This document shows positions 53,604-62,104 of a stretch of DNA of 64,000 nucleotides, piece after piece (position 1 is the first letter of the stretch; each line of letters begins with the position of its first letter). Under the pieces are notes generated by a model. The model saw only the letters and a list, made by a program, of their open reading frames with translations, was not told the DNA's origin and ran no database searches. This DNA is from an uncultured Eggerthellaceae bacterium (GTDB lineage Bacteria; Actinomycetota; Coriobacteriia; Coriobacteriales; Eggerthellaceae). Where the stretch lies: positions 1-64,000 of the forward strand of contig CANQRF010000005.1 in the NCBI GenBank assembly GCA_947626195.1, read 5' to 3'. A program made the position numbers and the translations under genes.

Positions 53604-53696
53604 CGCGTAATGCGTGATGAAGGTTGCGAAGCTTCAATAGTCAGCTACAAGGTGCGGCTTCAACATGAAGCTTCGATAGCCAGTTAAGCTAAGCGC

Positions 53697-54749
53697 TTAC
53701 CCGACCTCGGGGATCTTCGCGCCTTCTTGGTTGGAGTAATGGATCGGGCGCGGCATGTCGGTTTCGGCGTTGATGCGGCCGTAGCGCGCGTCCTTGTCGA
53801 GCACTTCGATGATCGCATCGGCATCGGCATCGTAGTCTTGGATGGTGACGTAGCGGATGGCCGGATCCTCATAGGTGCTGTAATAGTAGTTCATGTAGTA
53901 GGGGCTGAAGCAGCCGGTGTAGGTGGTGCGCTCGGCTTGGCCCTGATCGTTCATGATCGCGCAGCCGTCCACCATCGCGACGCCGCCGAGGGTGTGGAAC
54001 ATGCGCGCGACGTTCGCGGCCTCGCCCGTCTGGACGGGGTAGTTCGCGTTGATGTAGGCGACGCGAACGAAGCGGCTCGGGGAGTAATAGTCGCCGGGGA
54101 TGCCGCGCATGCAGGCGCCGGAGCCGAACGGGGTGAGCTTCTGCTCGCGCCACATGACGGGCTCGGGCCACTTGTTCGACATCGCCAGATAGTTGCGCAG
54201 GTTCTCTCGATGGAAATCGAAGCCGGGCTGGTTGGTGAGCGTGTCGGTGCCGTCATCGAAGATCTCCATGCCGTTCTTCGTGTACTCGATGACGATCGTG
54301 CGATCCTTGTCGCCGATCATCCAGTGCAGCATCGAAGCGCCGAGCTTCTCATTCACGGGCTTGTCGGTGATCGCGACGTTCTTGAGCGCCGCTTCCGCCT
54401 CATCGACGGTCGAGAACTGCGAGCACACCCACAGCGGCACCTCATAGGAGGCGATGCAGGTCTTGCCTTCCACCGCGTCGTGCTCGTACTGGGCGTATCC
54501 CGGGAAGTTCAGCCCGCCGCACGCAAGGCCGGCCTCGTTGCCGCAGTCGAAGTACAGCGGGATGCCCTCGAACGAGATGCCCATGCCGATGAGGGCGTAC
54601 TTGTTCTTCATGTCGCCGAGGTACTCATATTTGTGGCTGTAGTTGCGCGGGGTGATGATGACGTTCTGGCCGAAGTCGAAGCACCAGTCGAGGTTGCGTC
54701 CGAAATACATATTGCCTTTATCATCGATGAATTTAACGCCGGTGCACAT
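53697..54749 (-). CDS. bsh: Choloylglycine (bile salt) hydrolase
   Basis: The enzyme hydrolyses the amide of conjugated bile salts. After removal of Met, Cys2 of MCTGVKF becomes the N-terminal nucleophile. Other expected Ntn residues are visible: Arg18 and Asp21 in GRNLDW, Asn81 in GGLNFPGY, Asn173 in LTNQPGF, and an Arg in SPSRFVRV. At 350 residues it is slightly longer than most. ATG 54749 follows CAGGAGGAA; upstream in-frame codons would bury Cys2 and are excluded. GGLNFPGYA favours bile salt over penicillin V as substrate, but the two share the fold. It suggests intestinal life. Confidence 0.92.
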   Translation of the reverse strand: MCTGVKFIDDKGNMYFGRNLDWCFDFGQNVIITPRNYSHKYEYLGDMKNKYALIGMGISFEGIPLYFDCGNEAGLACGGLNFPGYAQYEHDAVEGKTCIASYEVPLWVCSQFSTVDEAEAALKNVAITDKPVNEKLGASMLHWMIGDKDRTIVIEYTKNGMEIFDDGTDTLTNQPGFDFHRENLRNYLAMSNKWPEPVMWREQKLTPFGSGACMRGIPGDYYSPSRFVRVAYINANYPVQTGEAANVARMFHTLGGVAMVDGCAIMNDQGQAERTTYTGCFSPYYMNYYYSTYEDPAIRYVTIQDYDADADAIIEVLDKDARYGRINAETDMPRPIHYSNQEGAKIPEVG

Positions 54750-55148
54750 TTTCTTTCCTCCTGTCGTTTCTTGAATCCATCTGGGGTTCCATTTGGAGTT
54801 GCCCCCACTATATGGGTGTTTTTGCGAAACCCCGAGATTGGGCGTGTTATGTTTCTGTTTCGTTTGGAAATCGTGGCGATTTGACACGAAGGAAACAGCC
54901 GAAGCGCCGTTCCCTCGGTCATGTGCTTCTCTATCAGTTAGAATAGTTGCTTGGAAAATTAAGGTTTTTCGAGAGGCGTCGGGCGCGCAGTCGCTCGGCA
55001 GTCCTGAGCTCGCGATTTTCCAAATTCAAGAAATTGTAATTCGGAAAATCGCTCGTGCGGAACTCGCTTTGTGCGCATCCCGACGCCCCTCATCGACCTA
55101 AAGGAAGTCTTTTCGCGAGAAACGTTACCAACGAAGGTGGAACTGGAC
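54750..55148. other. 399-bp region between bsh and mtnA
   Basis: This divergent intergenic region holds no gene. A possible -10 for bsh (TATAGT on the minus strand) lies at 54807-54812 and a TAGAAT box for mtnA at 54939-54944; neither has a convincing -35. Short TTTTCC/GGAAAA stretches recur around 54955-55050. No riboswitch was recognised. Confidence 0.4.
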
Positions 55149-56348
55149 ATGAGTGATGAACAGACGAAGCGCATAGCGTTGGAAGCTCTTCCGCGGACGA
55201 TCGAGCTTGTTCGCAACGAGGGCCGCATCCCCAAAGCGCCGGAAGATTCTCCGGTCGTCGTGATGGTAGACCAAACGAAGCTGCCGGCGGAGCTCACGTT
55301 CATCACCACCGACAACTGGCGCGTCGTCATGCACGCGATCGAAGATCTCGTGGTGCGCGGCGCTCCGGCGCTCGGCGTGGCCGGTGCGGCGGCGGTTTGC
55401 CTGCGTGCGGAGGAGTTCATTACGGCAACCGATGCCGACATGCAGGGAAATGCCGACGACATGTGGCACACCTTCGTGCTCGACGACCTTGCTTTCGACC
55501 GCGACCTCTATTGGACGGCACTTTCCTTTTCCGGCGAAATGGTGGCAAATGCGCGCCCGACGGCGGTGAACCTCTCATGGGGCGTCAATCGCGCACTCGA
55601 CGTGGCGAAGCAGGCCCTCGATGAGGGGAAGAACCCGCAGGGTATTGTCGATGCCCTCTATGACTTCGTGAAAGAGCTCGAGGCGCAGGATGAAGCGGCG
55701 AACCGCGCCATCGGACGCTTCGGCGCGGGGCTCTTGCCTGAAAACGCGCGCGTTCTCACCCACTGCAACGCCGGCAGCTTAGCGACGGTGTTCTACGGCA
55801 CGGCGCTCGGCGTTATCTATGCTGCGGCCGACACCGAAAACGGCGGTAAGGGCGTCTCCCGCGTGTACTCCGACGAAACGCGTCCGGTTGGGCAAGGGGC
55901 GCGCTTGACCGTGTGGGAGCTTTCGCGCGCCCACGTTCCCGTGACGCTCATCTGCGACAACATGGCGGCGACAGTGCTTTCCCAAGGAAAGGTGGATGCC
56001 GTGGTGGTCGGCGCCGATCGCATCACGGCGTGCGGAGACGTTGCCAACAAGATCGGCACGATGGGCGTTGCCATCCTCGCGCACCATTTCGGCGTGCCGT
56101 TTTACGTTGCGGCACCCACCTCGACGATCGATTTTTCCATGGAAAGCGGCGCGGAGATTCCGATTGAAGAGCGCGCTGCCGAAGAGGTGCTTCCAAATGC
56201 CATCGAAGGGGTGGAGGTCTTCAACCCTGCCTTCGATGTGACGCCCGCAGAGCTAGTTACCGCCATCATTACGGAAAAGGGCGTGTTCGCTCCTTCTGAC
56301 CTCGTGCAACTCGATGTACAGCGCGATTCGGACCAGGCGGGGGAGTGA
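55149..56348 (+). CDS. mtnA: S-methyl-5-thioribose-1-phosphate isomerase
   Basis: MtnA isomerises methylthioribose 1-phosphate in methionine salvage. The 399-residue eIF2B-like protein has RGAPALGVAGA near residue 75, HCNAGSLATVFYGTALGVIYAA near 205, with catalytic Cys, and GADRITACGDVANKIGT near 285, with catalytic Asp. ATG 55149 follows AAGGTGG; a GTG 26 codons earlier is less likely. No mtnK, mtnN or other salvage gene is adjacent, so related sugar-phosphate roles remain possible. It is 6 bp from the HD hydrolase gene. Confidence 0.9.
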   Translation: MSDEQTKRIALEALPRTIELVRNEGRIPKAPEDSPVVVMVDQTKLPAELTFITTDNWRVVMHAIEDLVVRGAPALGVAGAAAVCLRAEEFITATDADMQGNADDMWHTFVLDDLAFDRDLYWTALSFSGEMVANARPTAVNLSWGVNRALDVAKQALDEGKNPQGIVDALYDFVKELEAQDEAANRAIGRFGAGLLPENARVLTHCNAGSLATVFYGTALGVIYAAADTENGGKGVSRVYSDETRPVGQGARLTVWELSRAHVPVTLICDNMAATVLSQGKVDAVVVGADRITACGDVANKIGTMGVAILAHHFGVPFYVAAPTSTIDFSMESGAEIPIEERAAEEVLPNAIEGVEVFNPAFDVTPAELVTAIITEKGVFAPSDLVQLDVQRDSDQAGE

Positions 56349-56354
56349 CGGAAC

Positions 56355-57398
56355 GTGGAGGTTTTCACCCGCATCGATCAAGAGCAAGCGGAGCACGAGC
56401 GCTTGGCGGCAGAGGCGTCCTTCAGCGACGAAAGCGAAGGCCGTGCCCGGGAAAGCGCGTCCGACGAGCTTCGTTGCGACTATCAGCGCGACCGTGACAA
56501 GATCATCCACAGCAAGGCGTTTCGCCGCCTCTCGCATAAGACGCAGGTTTTCCTCACAGCGGAGGGCGATCATTTTCGCACGCGCCTCACGCATACGCTC
56601 GAGGTCTCGCAGATAGCCCGCACGGTCGCTCGTGCGCTGCGCCTGAACGAGGATCTCACCGAGGCGATCGCGCTCGGGCACGACTTGGGGCATACGCCCT
56701 TCGGACACACGGGGGAGGATGCGCTCGCAGCCTGCCTCGCCCGCGCCGACGGCAAAGACCCGAGCCGCGAAGACGTGAGCGCGTATTTCCGCCACAATGA
56801 GCAGAGCCTGCGCGTCGTCGAGGTGATCGAGAACGATGGGGCGGGGCTCAACCTCACCACCGAGGTGCGCGACGGGATCTGCCATCACACGGGAGGCGTG
56901 CGTGCCAGCACCCTTGAGGGACGCATCGTCGCCGTGTCGGATCGCATCGCGTATGTGAACCACGACATCGATGACGCGATTCGTGCGCGGGTGCTCTCCG
57001 AAAGCGACCTCCCGCCATCGACGCATGCGGTGCTCGGAAGCGATCATTCGGCGCGCATCCAAACGCTTGTGCTCGATCTCGTCTCCGCGTCGGCCGCGGA
57101 AGGCGATATCCAGCTCTCGTCGCCGGTCTACGAGGCCATGATGGAACTCCGCGCGTTTCTCTTCGAGAAGGTGTATAAATCGGAGATCGTGATGAAGGAA
57201 GTGGAGAAGGCGACGCGTCTGCTCGATGCGCTCTTCTCGTTCTATGTGGCGCATCCCGAGGAGATTCCCGCGGATTATCGAGCGATCGCCCGAGGGGATG
57301 CTTGGCGTGCGACGGCGGACTATCTCGCGGGAATGACGGATCGCTTCGCCATCAGCCAGTTCGAGCGCCTTTTCGTGCCGCAGCCGGTGCAGGGCTAG
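56355..57398 (+). CDS. dgt: dGTPase-like HD-domain deoxynucleotide triphosphohydrolase
   Basis: The 347-residue protein has a full HD metal site: HSKAFRRLSHKTQVF, then TRLTHTLEVSQIART with the first His, LGHDLGHTPFGHTGEDAL and later VSDRIAYVNHDIDDA. The family cleaves dNTPs to deoxynucleosides and triphosphate, controlling dNTP pools and sometimes phage defence. GTG 56355 starts it 6 bp after mtnA, so the two appear co-transcribed. Length fits the 330-350-residue dGTPase-like subgroup rather than the longer E. coli Dgt. Confidence 0.9.
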   Translation: MEVFTRIDQEQAEHERLAAEASFSDESEGRARESASDELRCDYQRDRDKIIHSKAFRRLSHKTQVFLTAEGDHFRTRLTHTLEVSQIARTVARALRLNEDLTEAIALGHDLGHTPFGHTGEDALAACLARADGKDPSREDVSAYFRHNEQSLRVVEVIENDGAGLNLTTEVRDGICHHTGGVRASTLEGRIVAVSDRIAYVNHDIDDAIRARVLSESDLPPSTHAVLGSDHSARIQTLVLDLVSASAAEGDIQLSSPVYEAMMELRAFLFEKVYKSEIVMKEVEKATRLLDALFSFYVAHPEEIPADYRAIARGDAWRATADYLAGMTDRFAISQFERLFVPQPVQG

Positions 57399-57447
57399 CC
57401 GGCGCAGGACAGTCGATGCAGAGATAGAGTCGGTGTAGGACGAGCCG

Positions 57448-58236
57448 GTGGTTGAGCGCTCACATATAAAAGACAGCTTCCAAGCGGCGATTCCCATCAT
57501 GCTGGGGTACGTTGCCATCGGCATACCCTGTGGCATCCTCTGTGCGGCGGTCGGTCTCAACGCCCTTCAGGTGTTTTTGTTCTCGGCGCTGTTCTATTCG
57601 GGCGCCGGCCAATTCATGATTCCGAACATGTATCTCTCGGGCTCTCCGCTCGCCTCCATCCTCGCGAGCGTCTCGCTGGTGAACACGCGCCAGATGCTTT
57701 ATGCGGCGTCGTTCGCGCCCGCTTGCCAAAACATCTCGAAGCCGCTGGCGTTCTTCTTCGCCGCCACGGTGACGGATGAGTCCTTCGGTGTGAGCACGCG
57801 CAAGTTCGAAGAGGGCGATTGGTCGGTCGACCGGGCGCTCATGCTGAACCTCTTCTCTCAAAGCTCGTGGACGATCTCGAACGTTATCGGTGCGCTCGTG
57901 AGCGGGCTCATCGATATTCCGCTGCAGATCGCTGCCTTCGCGATGACCTCGATCTTCATCTGCCTGCTCGTGACGCAGAAGATGACCGACGCCAATGTCG
58001 TCGCCATCGTCTGCGCGATGCTCGGGGTGTTCGCCTGCAAATCGTTCGGGCTCTCTGGTCCCGCCATCCTCATCGGCGCGCTCATCGGCGTTGCCGTGGC
58101 ATTTGCCTACGCGAGCATCAAGGCGAAGGGGCGTCCTTCGGGTGGGGGAGAAGCGCTACCCTCAGACCAAGATGGCATGCGGACTTCGGGCAAAGGGGAA
58201 ACACACCCTTCAAATGAGGGGGAGGTTCGGCCATGA
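57448..58236 (+). CDS. azlC: AzlC-family branched-chain amino acid exporter subunit
   Basis: The 262-residue membrane protein matches AzlC: GYVAIGIPCGILCAAVGLN, FYSGAGQFM and SLVNTRQMLYAASFAP, with about seven helices. AzlC and AzlD together export branched-chain amino acids and analogues. The C-terminal 40 residues are hydrophilic and repetitive. The start is GTG 57448 with AGGA upstream. Its stop overlaps azlD as ATGA. Confidence 0.9.
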   Translation: MVERSHIKDSFQAAIPIMLGYVAIGIPCGILCAAVGLNALQVFLFSALFYSGAGQFMIPNMYLSGSPLASILASVSLVNTRQMLYAASFAPACQNISKPLAFFFAATVTDESFGVSTRKFEEGDWSVDRALMLNLFSQSSWTISNVIGALVSGLIDIPLQIAAFAMTSIFICLLVTQKMTDANVVAIVCAMLGVFACKSFGLSGPAILIGALIGVAVAFAYASIKAKGRPSGGGEALPSDQDGMRTSGKGETHPSNEGEVRP

Positions 58237-58556
58237 GCTGGGAGGAGTTTTGGATAACGCTCATCGTGTGCGGCCTTACGATGCTCGCGTGCCGCGTGCT
58301 GCCTCTTTTCCTGCTGAAGGGGAAGGACTTGCCAGAAAACCTCAATCGGGCGCTCGGGTTCATTCCACCTGCGGCGTTTGCGGCGCTCGTGGCGAACGAC
58401 CTTCTGGCGCCAGATATGTTCGCTGGCGGTTTTTGGCCCGCCGCTGCCCCGCTTGCGGCGACAATTTGCGTGGTCGTCGTGGCGCTGAAGACGCGCTCGC
58501 TTCTTTGGAGCGCGGTGACGGGCGTAGCTGCCTACGCGCTGCTCCTTCTCATCTAG
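58233..58556 (+). CDS. azlD: AzlD-family transporter subunit
   Basis: The 107-residue protein has three to four transmembrane helices and the AzlD start MLACRVLPLFLLKGKDLPE and FIPPAAFAALVAND. It forms the exporter with AzlC. ATG 58233 overlaps the azlC stop by 4 bp and follows GGGGGAGG. Size is normal for the family. Confidence 0.9.
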   Translation: MSWEEFWITLIVCGLTMLACRVLPLFLLKGKDLPENLNRALGFIPPAAFAALVANDLLAPDMFAGGFWPAAAPLAATICVVVVALKTRSLLWSAVTGVAAYALLLLI

Positions 58557-58706
58557 GAAAGTTCCCGTTCGTTGACATCTCGTCAATGGTTTATCGCTGG
58601 TGGCGCCTGTCGCCCTGCCTCAACTGACCTTGTTGACTATCATAAAGGCGTATAGAAACCAGATAAGAGGTTTCGTGCGAACGGGAATGAGTTGGAGGAG
58701 GCGGCA

Positions 58707-60197
58707 ATGGAACCGAACAAGAGCCAAAGCGCTTCACCAGCTCCCCAAACTTCAGGCTCGCTCTCGCAGAAAGCGTCTTCTTCAGCCGCCCAATCAGCCA
58801 GCCCATCTGCCGCAGACGCAGTGGCCACGGCCCAAAATCCGGCGAAGCAATCAGGCAAAACGGAGTTCGTTGCCACCCTTTCGGTGTTCGACCTCGTCAT
58901 CTACGGCCTCGTCTTCATGGTGCCGATCGCCCCGTTCGCGATCTACGCCCAGCTGTTCGACACCTCAGGCGGCATGCCGACCCTCGCTTACCTGATCGGC
59001 GGCATCGCCATGATCTTCACGGCGTTCTCGTTCGGCGTCATGGTTCCGCGTTTCCCCTCATCAGGTTCCATTTACACCTATACTGCCAAGGGCATCGGCA
59101 CGGGCGTGGGCTTCGTCACCGGCTGGCTCATGATCCTACAATACATCATCACGCCCGACGTCATGTTCATCATGGCAGGCAACGCGATGTCGGCGGTGCC
59201 GGGTCTTGAGCACTTCCCCGTGTGGGGCTGGTGCCTGCTCTTCCTCGCGTTCACGACCTTCGTCGCCATCCGTGGCATCGGCGCGACGATGGTCCTCGAC
59301 CGCATCGCGCTCGTCGGCGAGCTCGTCGTGCTCGGCCTGTTCATCGGGTTCACGGTCGCGTTCATCCTGCAAGGCCATAACGATGCGGCGTTCTCCGCCA
59401 CCGCGCTCTACAACGCGCCGAAGTTCGATGTGGCCACGATGTTCGCCGCCGTCTCGCTCTGCGCGCTTTCCTATACGGGCTTCGGCTCGGTGGCCACGCT
59501 GACCGAGGAATCGAAAGACGGTGTGAAGGGCCCCGGGAAGGCGATGATCATCATCGTTGTCTTTCTCGCCGTTCTCTTCTGCGCAACGTGCTTCGTCGCC
59601 ACCTGCGCCGATCCGAACGGTGAGATCATGAAGGCCCATCCTACGAACGGGTTCTACGTGCTGGCTGCCGTCGCGGGCGGCGAATGGCTCGCCATCGCCT
59701 GCGAGATCGCCCAAGCGCTCGCGCTCGGCATCTTCACCGGCCTCGCCGCGCAAACCTCCATCGCGCGTATTCTCTACGTCATGGCGAAATCGGGCGCGAT
59801 GCCGAAGCGCCTTGGCGAGATGAACAAGAAGAACAACACGCCGGTCGTCGCGACGGTGTCTGTGTCGATCGTCTCCCTCGTCATGTTGGTGCCCCTGCTC
59901 TTCATCGGGCAGGCCAATGCCGCCGAGTTCAGCAACTTCGGCGCGCTCGCCTCATACTGCCTGCTGAACTTCGTCGTCGTATACTTCTGCTTCTTCAAGA
60001 AGAAGGAACATAAGATCGTCCGTCATCTGATCCTTCCGGTGCTCGGAGTCGTCTTCACGCTTGCCATCCTCTTCACGCTCGACACAATCCCCAAGATCGT
60101 CGGCGTGGCGTGGCTCGTGCTCGGCATCGTGGTATATCTTCTCGCCACCAGGAAGTTCCACCACGTGATCGATCTTTCCGATGCGCCCTCGTCATAG
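58707..60197 (+). CDS. APC-family amino acid permease
   Basis: The 496-residue protein has a Ser/Ala/Gln-rich cytoplasmic N-terminus of about 50 residues and then 12 helices. The first contains FDLVIYGLVFMVPIAPFAIY and the domain shows PRFPSSGSIYTYTAKGIG, typical of APC permeases. The substrate is probably an amino acid or amine but cannot be fixed from sequence. ATG 58707 follows GGAGGAGG; an in-frame TTG at 58692 would overlap that site. TTGACATCTCGTCAA at 58572-58586 upstream is a short palindrome. Confidence 0.87.
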   Translation: MEPNKSQSASPAPQTSGSLSQKASSSAAQSASPSAADAVATAQNPAKQSGKTEFVATLSVFDLVIYGLVFMVPIAPFAIYAQLFDTSGGMPTLAYLIGGIAMIFTAFSFGVMVPRFPSSGSIYTYTAKGIGTGVGFVTGWLMILQYIITPDVMFIMAGNAMSAVPGLEHFPVWGWCLLFLAFTTFVAIRGIGATMVLDRIALVGELVVLGLFIGFTVAFILQGHNDAAFSATALYNAPKFDVATMFAAVSLCALSYTGFGSVATLTEESKDGVKGPGKAMIIIVVFLAVLFCATCFVATCADPNGEIMKAHPTNGFYVLAAVAGGEWLAIACEIAQALALGIFTGLAAQTSIARILYVMAKSGAMPKRLGEMNKKNNTPVVATVSVSIVSLVMLVPLLFIGQANAAEFSNFGALASYCLLNFVVVYFCFFKKKEHKIVRHLILPVLGVVFTLAILFTLDTIPKIVGVAWLVLGIVVYLLATRKFHHVIDLSDAPSS

Positions 60198-60252
60198 GGG
60201 GCCGAGACGGCATAGCCGCCCAGACGTTCATGAGTGATACGAATACCGATTT

Positions 60253-60310
60253 CGTAACATTGTGGGATGAAGAGCTGCTATGATGTGTTACGCAAATAAA
60301 ATTCGTAACA
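60253..60310 (+). promoter_or_regulatory. TGTTACG/CGTAACA operator upstream of the ABC importer
   Basis: TGTTACG at 60286-60292 and CGTAACA at 60304-60310 form an exact inverted repeat with an 11-base AT-rich spacer. A third half-site, CGTAACA, lies at 60253-60259. A TATGAT box (60279-60284) sits beside the palindrome. A metal-responsive repressor is a reasonable candidate if the importer carries nickel. Confidence 0.6.
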
Positions 60311-60346
60311 ACATCGCGCAGTGCTTTGCGCGGGAAAAGGCAGCTC

Positions 60347-62092
60347 ATGGCACACTTCGATCAAGGCACTTCGTCGGCTTCATATCGAGAGCGGGTTTTC
60401 GCGCCCGATGCGACGGAAATCATACAAGGCGGCATTGCCTCTGCGGGAAAGGCTCTAACGCGCCGAAGCTTCGTCTGCGCGGGAAGCGCAGTCGCTCTCG
60501 GGGCATTCGCCGGCAGCGCTCTCGTTGGGTGCGGAGAATCGACAGCGCCCTCATCCGGTTCAGCGAGCAGCACCGATAAAGCTCAGGTCATCGTCACGAT
60601 GACGCTGGAATCGGAGCCGGCGGCGGGCTTCAACCCCGTCATCGCGTGGGGCGATGGCGAGCACGTTCATGAGCCCCTCATCCAATCGACGCTCATCACC
60701 ACCGACGTCGATCTCAATTTCGTGAACGATCTGGCGACGTCCTACGATTGCTCGGAGGACGGGCTGCTTTGGACGTTTGAGATCCGCGACGATGTGAAAT
60801 TCACTGACGGGGTGCTGCTCACGGCCGCAGACGTCGCCTTCACCATCAACACGATTATCGCCGAACCGCTTTCCGAGGCCGATCTCTCGATGGTTGATGA
60901 AGCGGTCGCGGCAAACGACACGACGGTCGAAATCCATCTCAACAAGCCGTTCAACGCCCTGCTCTACACGCTCTCCGTCGTCGGTATTGTGCCCGAGCAT
61001 GCCTATGGGCCCGACTACGGCACAACGCCCGAGAACACCGTCGGCAGCGGACGTTATATGGTCGCGCAGTGGGACCGCGGACAGCAGGTGATCCTCACGG
61101 CGAACCCCGATTATTATGGCGAAAAACCCCTCATCAGCCGCGTTGTCGTGCTGTTCATGGGGGAGGACGCCTCCCTCATCGCCGCCCAGGCCGGCCAAGT
61201 GGACGTTGCCTACACCTCCGCCATTCTCGCCGACGAGCAGCCAGAGGGCTATGCGCTGCTCGATTGCAAGTCGGTCGATTCGAGGGGCATCTCGCTTCCC
61301 ACGCTGCCGCCCGATTCCACAGTGGTTGTCGAAGAGGATATGGCCTATCAGGCGGGAAATGCCGTCACGAGCGATGTGGCGGTGCGCCGCGCGATGAACT
61401 ACGGGCTGAACCGCGAGGCAGCCGTCGATGGCGTGCTGGGCGGCTATGGCACGGTGGCCTACTCGGTGAGCGACGGCATGCCGTGGATCTCGCCCGATAT
61501 GGTGTGTGATTACGATCCAGAATACGCCGCCTCGCTTCTCGAGGACGCCGGCTGGCTCGCGGGAGCCGACGGCGTGCGGGAAAAGGATGGCGTGCGCGCA
61601 GAGGTGACGCTGTGGTATTCCGCCGGCGATTCGGTGCGCCAAGCGTTCGCGTTCGCCTTCGCGGACGATATGGAAAAGCTCGGCATCAAGGTGAACGTAA
61701 CCGGCGCCTCCTTCGACGACATCTATCCCCATCAGTATGCCGATCCGGTGCTTTGGGGCTGGGGGTCGAATTCCCCCGCCGAGCTCTACAACCTCTGCTA
61801 CTCATCGGGGTGGGGGAACTTTCCCTGCTACGATTCCGCGACTGTCGATGCCTATTTTGATGAGGCGCTTGCCCAGCCCACCGTCGAGGACTCCTATGCC
61901 TATTGGCAGGATGGCCAATGGGATGGAACCACCGGCATCGCTCCCCAAGGGGCGGCGACATGGGTGTGGATCGCGAACGTGAACCATCTTTACTTCACGC
62001 GCGACGGACTCCATGTCGCCCCGCAGAAGCCGCATCCCCATGGTCACGGATGGTCCATTCTCAATAATGTCGATCGGTGGACGTGGGAGTGA
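60347..62092 (+). CDS. ABC importer substrate-binding lipoprotein, family 5 (nickel/oligopeptide)
   Basis: The 581-residue protein belongs to the SBP_bac_5 family: LTYDCSEDGLLW-like core, ETRDDVKFTDGVLLTAADVAF-like segment near residue 150, and YGLNREAAVDGVL. It has both a twin-arginine motif (LTRRSFV) and a lipobox (LVGC), so it may be exported folded and then lipidated. The C-terminal KPHPHGHGWS is His-rich. This and the context favour nickel, but peptides are possible. ATG 60347 follows AAGGCAG. Confidence 0.85.
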   Translation: MAHFDQGTSSASYRERVFAPDATEIIQGGIASAGKALTRRSFVCAGSAVALGAFAGSALVGCGESTAPSSGSASSTDKAQVIVTMTLESEPAAGFNPVIAWGDGEHVHEPLIQSTLITTDVDLNFVNDLATSYDCSEDGLLWTFEIRDDVKFTDGVLLTAADVAFTINTIIAEPLSEADLSMVDEAVAANDTTVEIHLNKPFNALLYTLSVVGIVPEHAYGPDYGTTPENTVGSGRYMVAQWDRGQQVILTANPDYYGEKPLISRVVVLFMGEDASLIAAQAGQVDVAYTSAILADEQPEGYALLDCKSVDSRGISLPTLPPDSTVVVEEDMAYQAGNAVTSDVAVRRAMNYGLNREAAVDGVLGGYGTVAYSVSDGMPWISPDMVCDYDPEYAASLLEDAGWLAGADGVREKDGVRAEVTLWYSAGDSVRQAFAFAFADDMEKLGIKVNVTGASFDDIYPHQYADPVLWGWGSNSPAELYNLCYSSGWGNFPCYDSATVDAYFDEALAQPTVEDSYAYWQDGQWDGTTGIAPQGAATWVWIANVNHLYFTRDGLHVAPQKPHPHGHGWSILNNVDRWTWE

Positions 62093-62104
62093 TGCGCTGA
62101 GGCC

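Noticed and set aside
53610-53690. Repeated GAAGCTTC(A/G)ATAG near the bsh end
   Set aside because: Two imperfect copies only, with no clear partner or structure beyond the terminator already listed.
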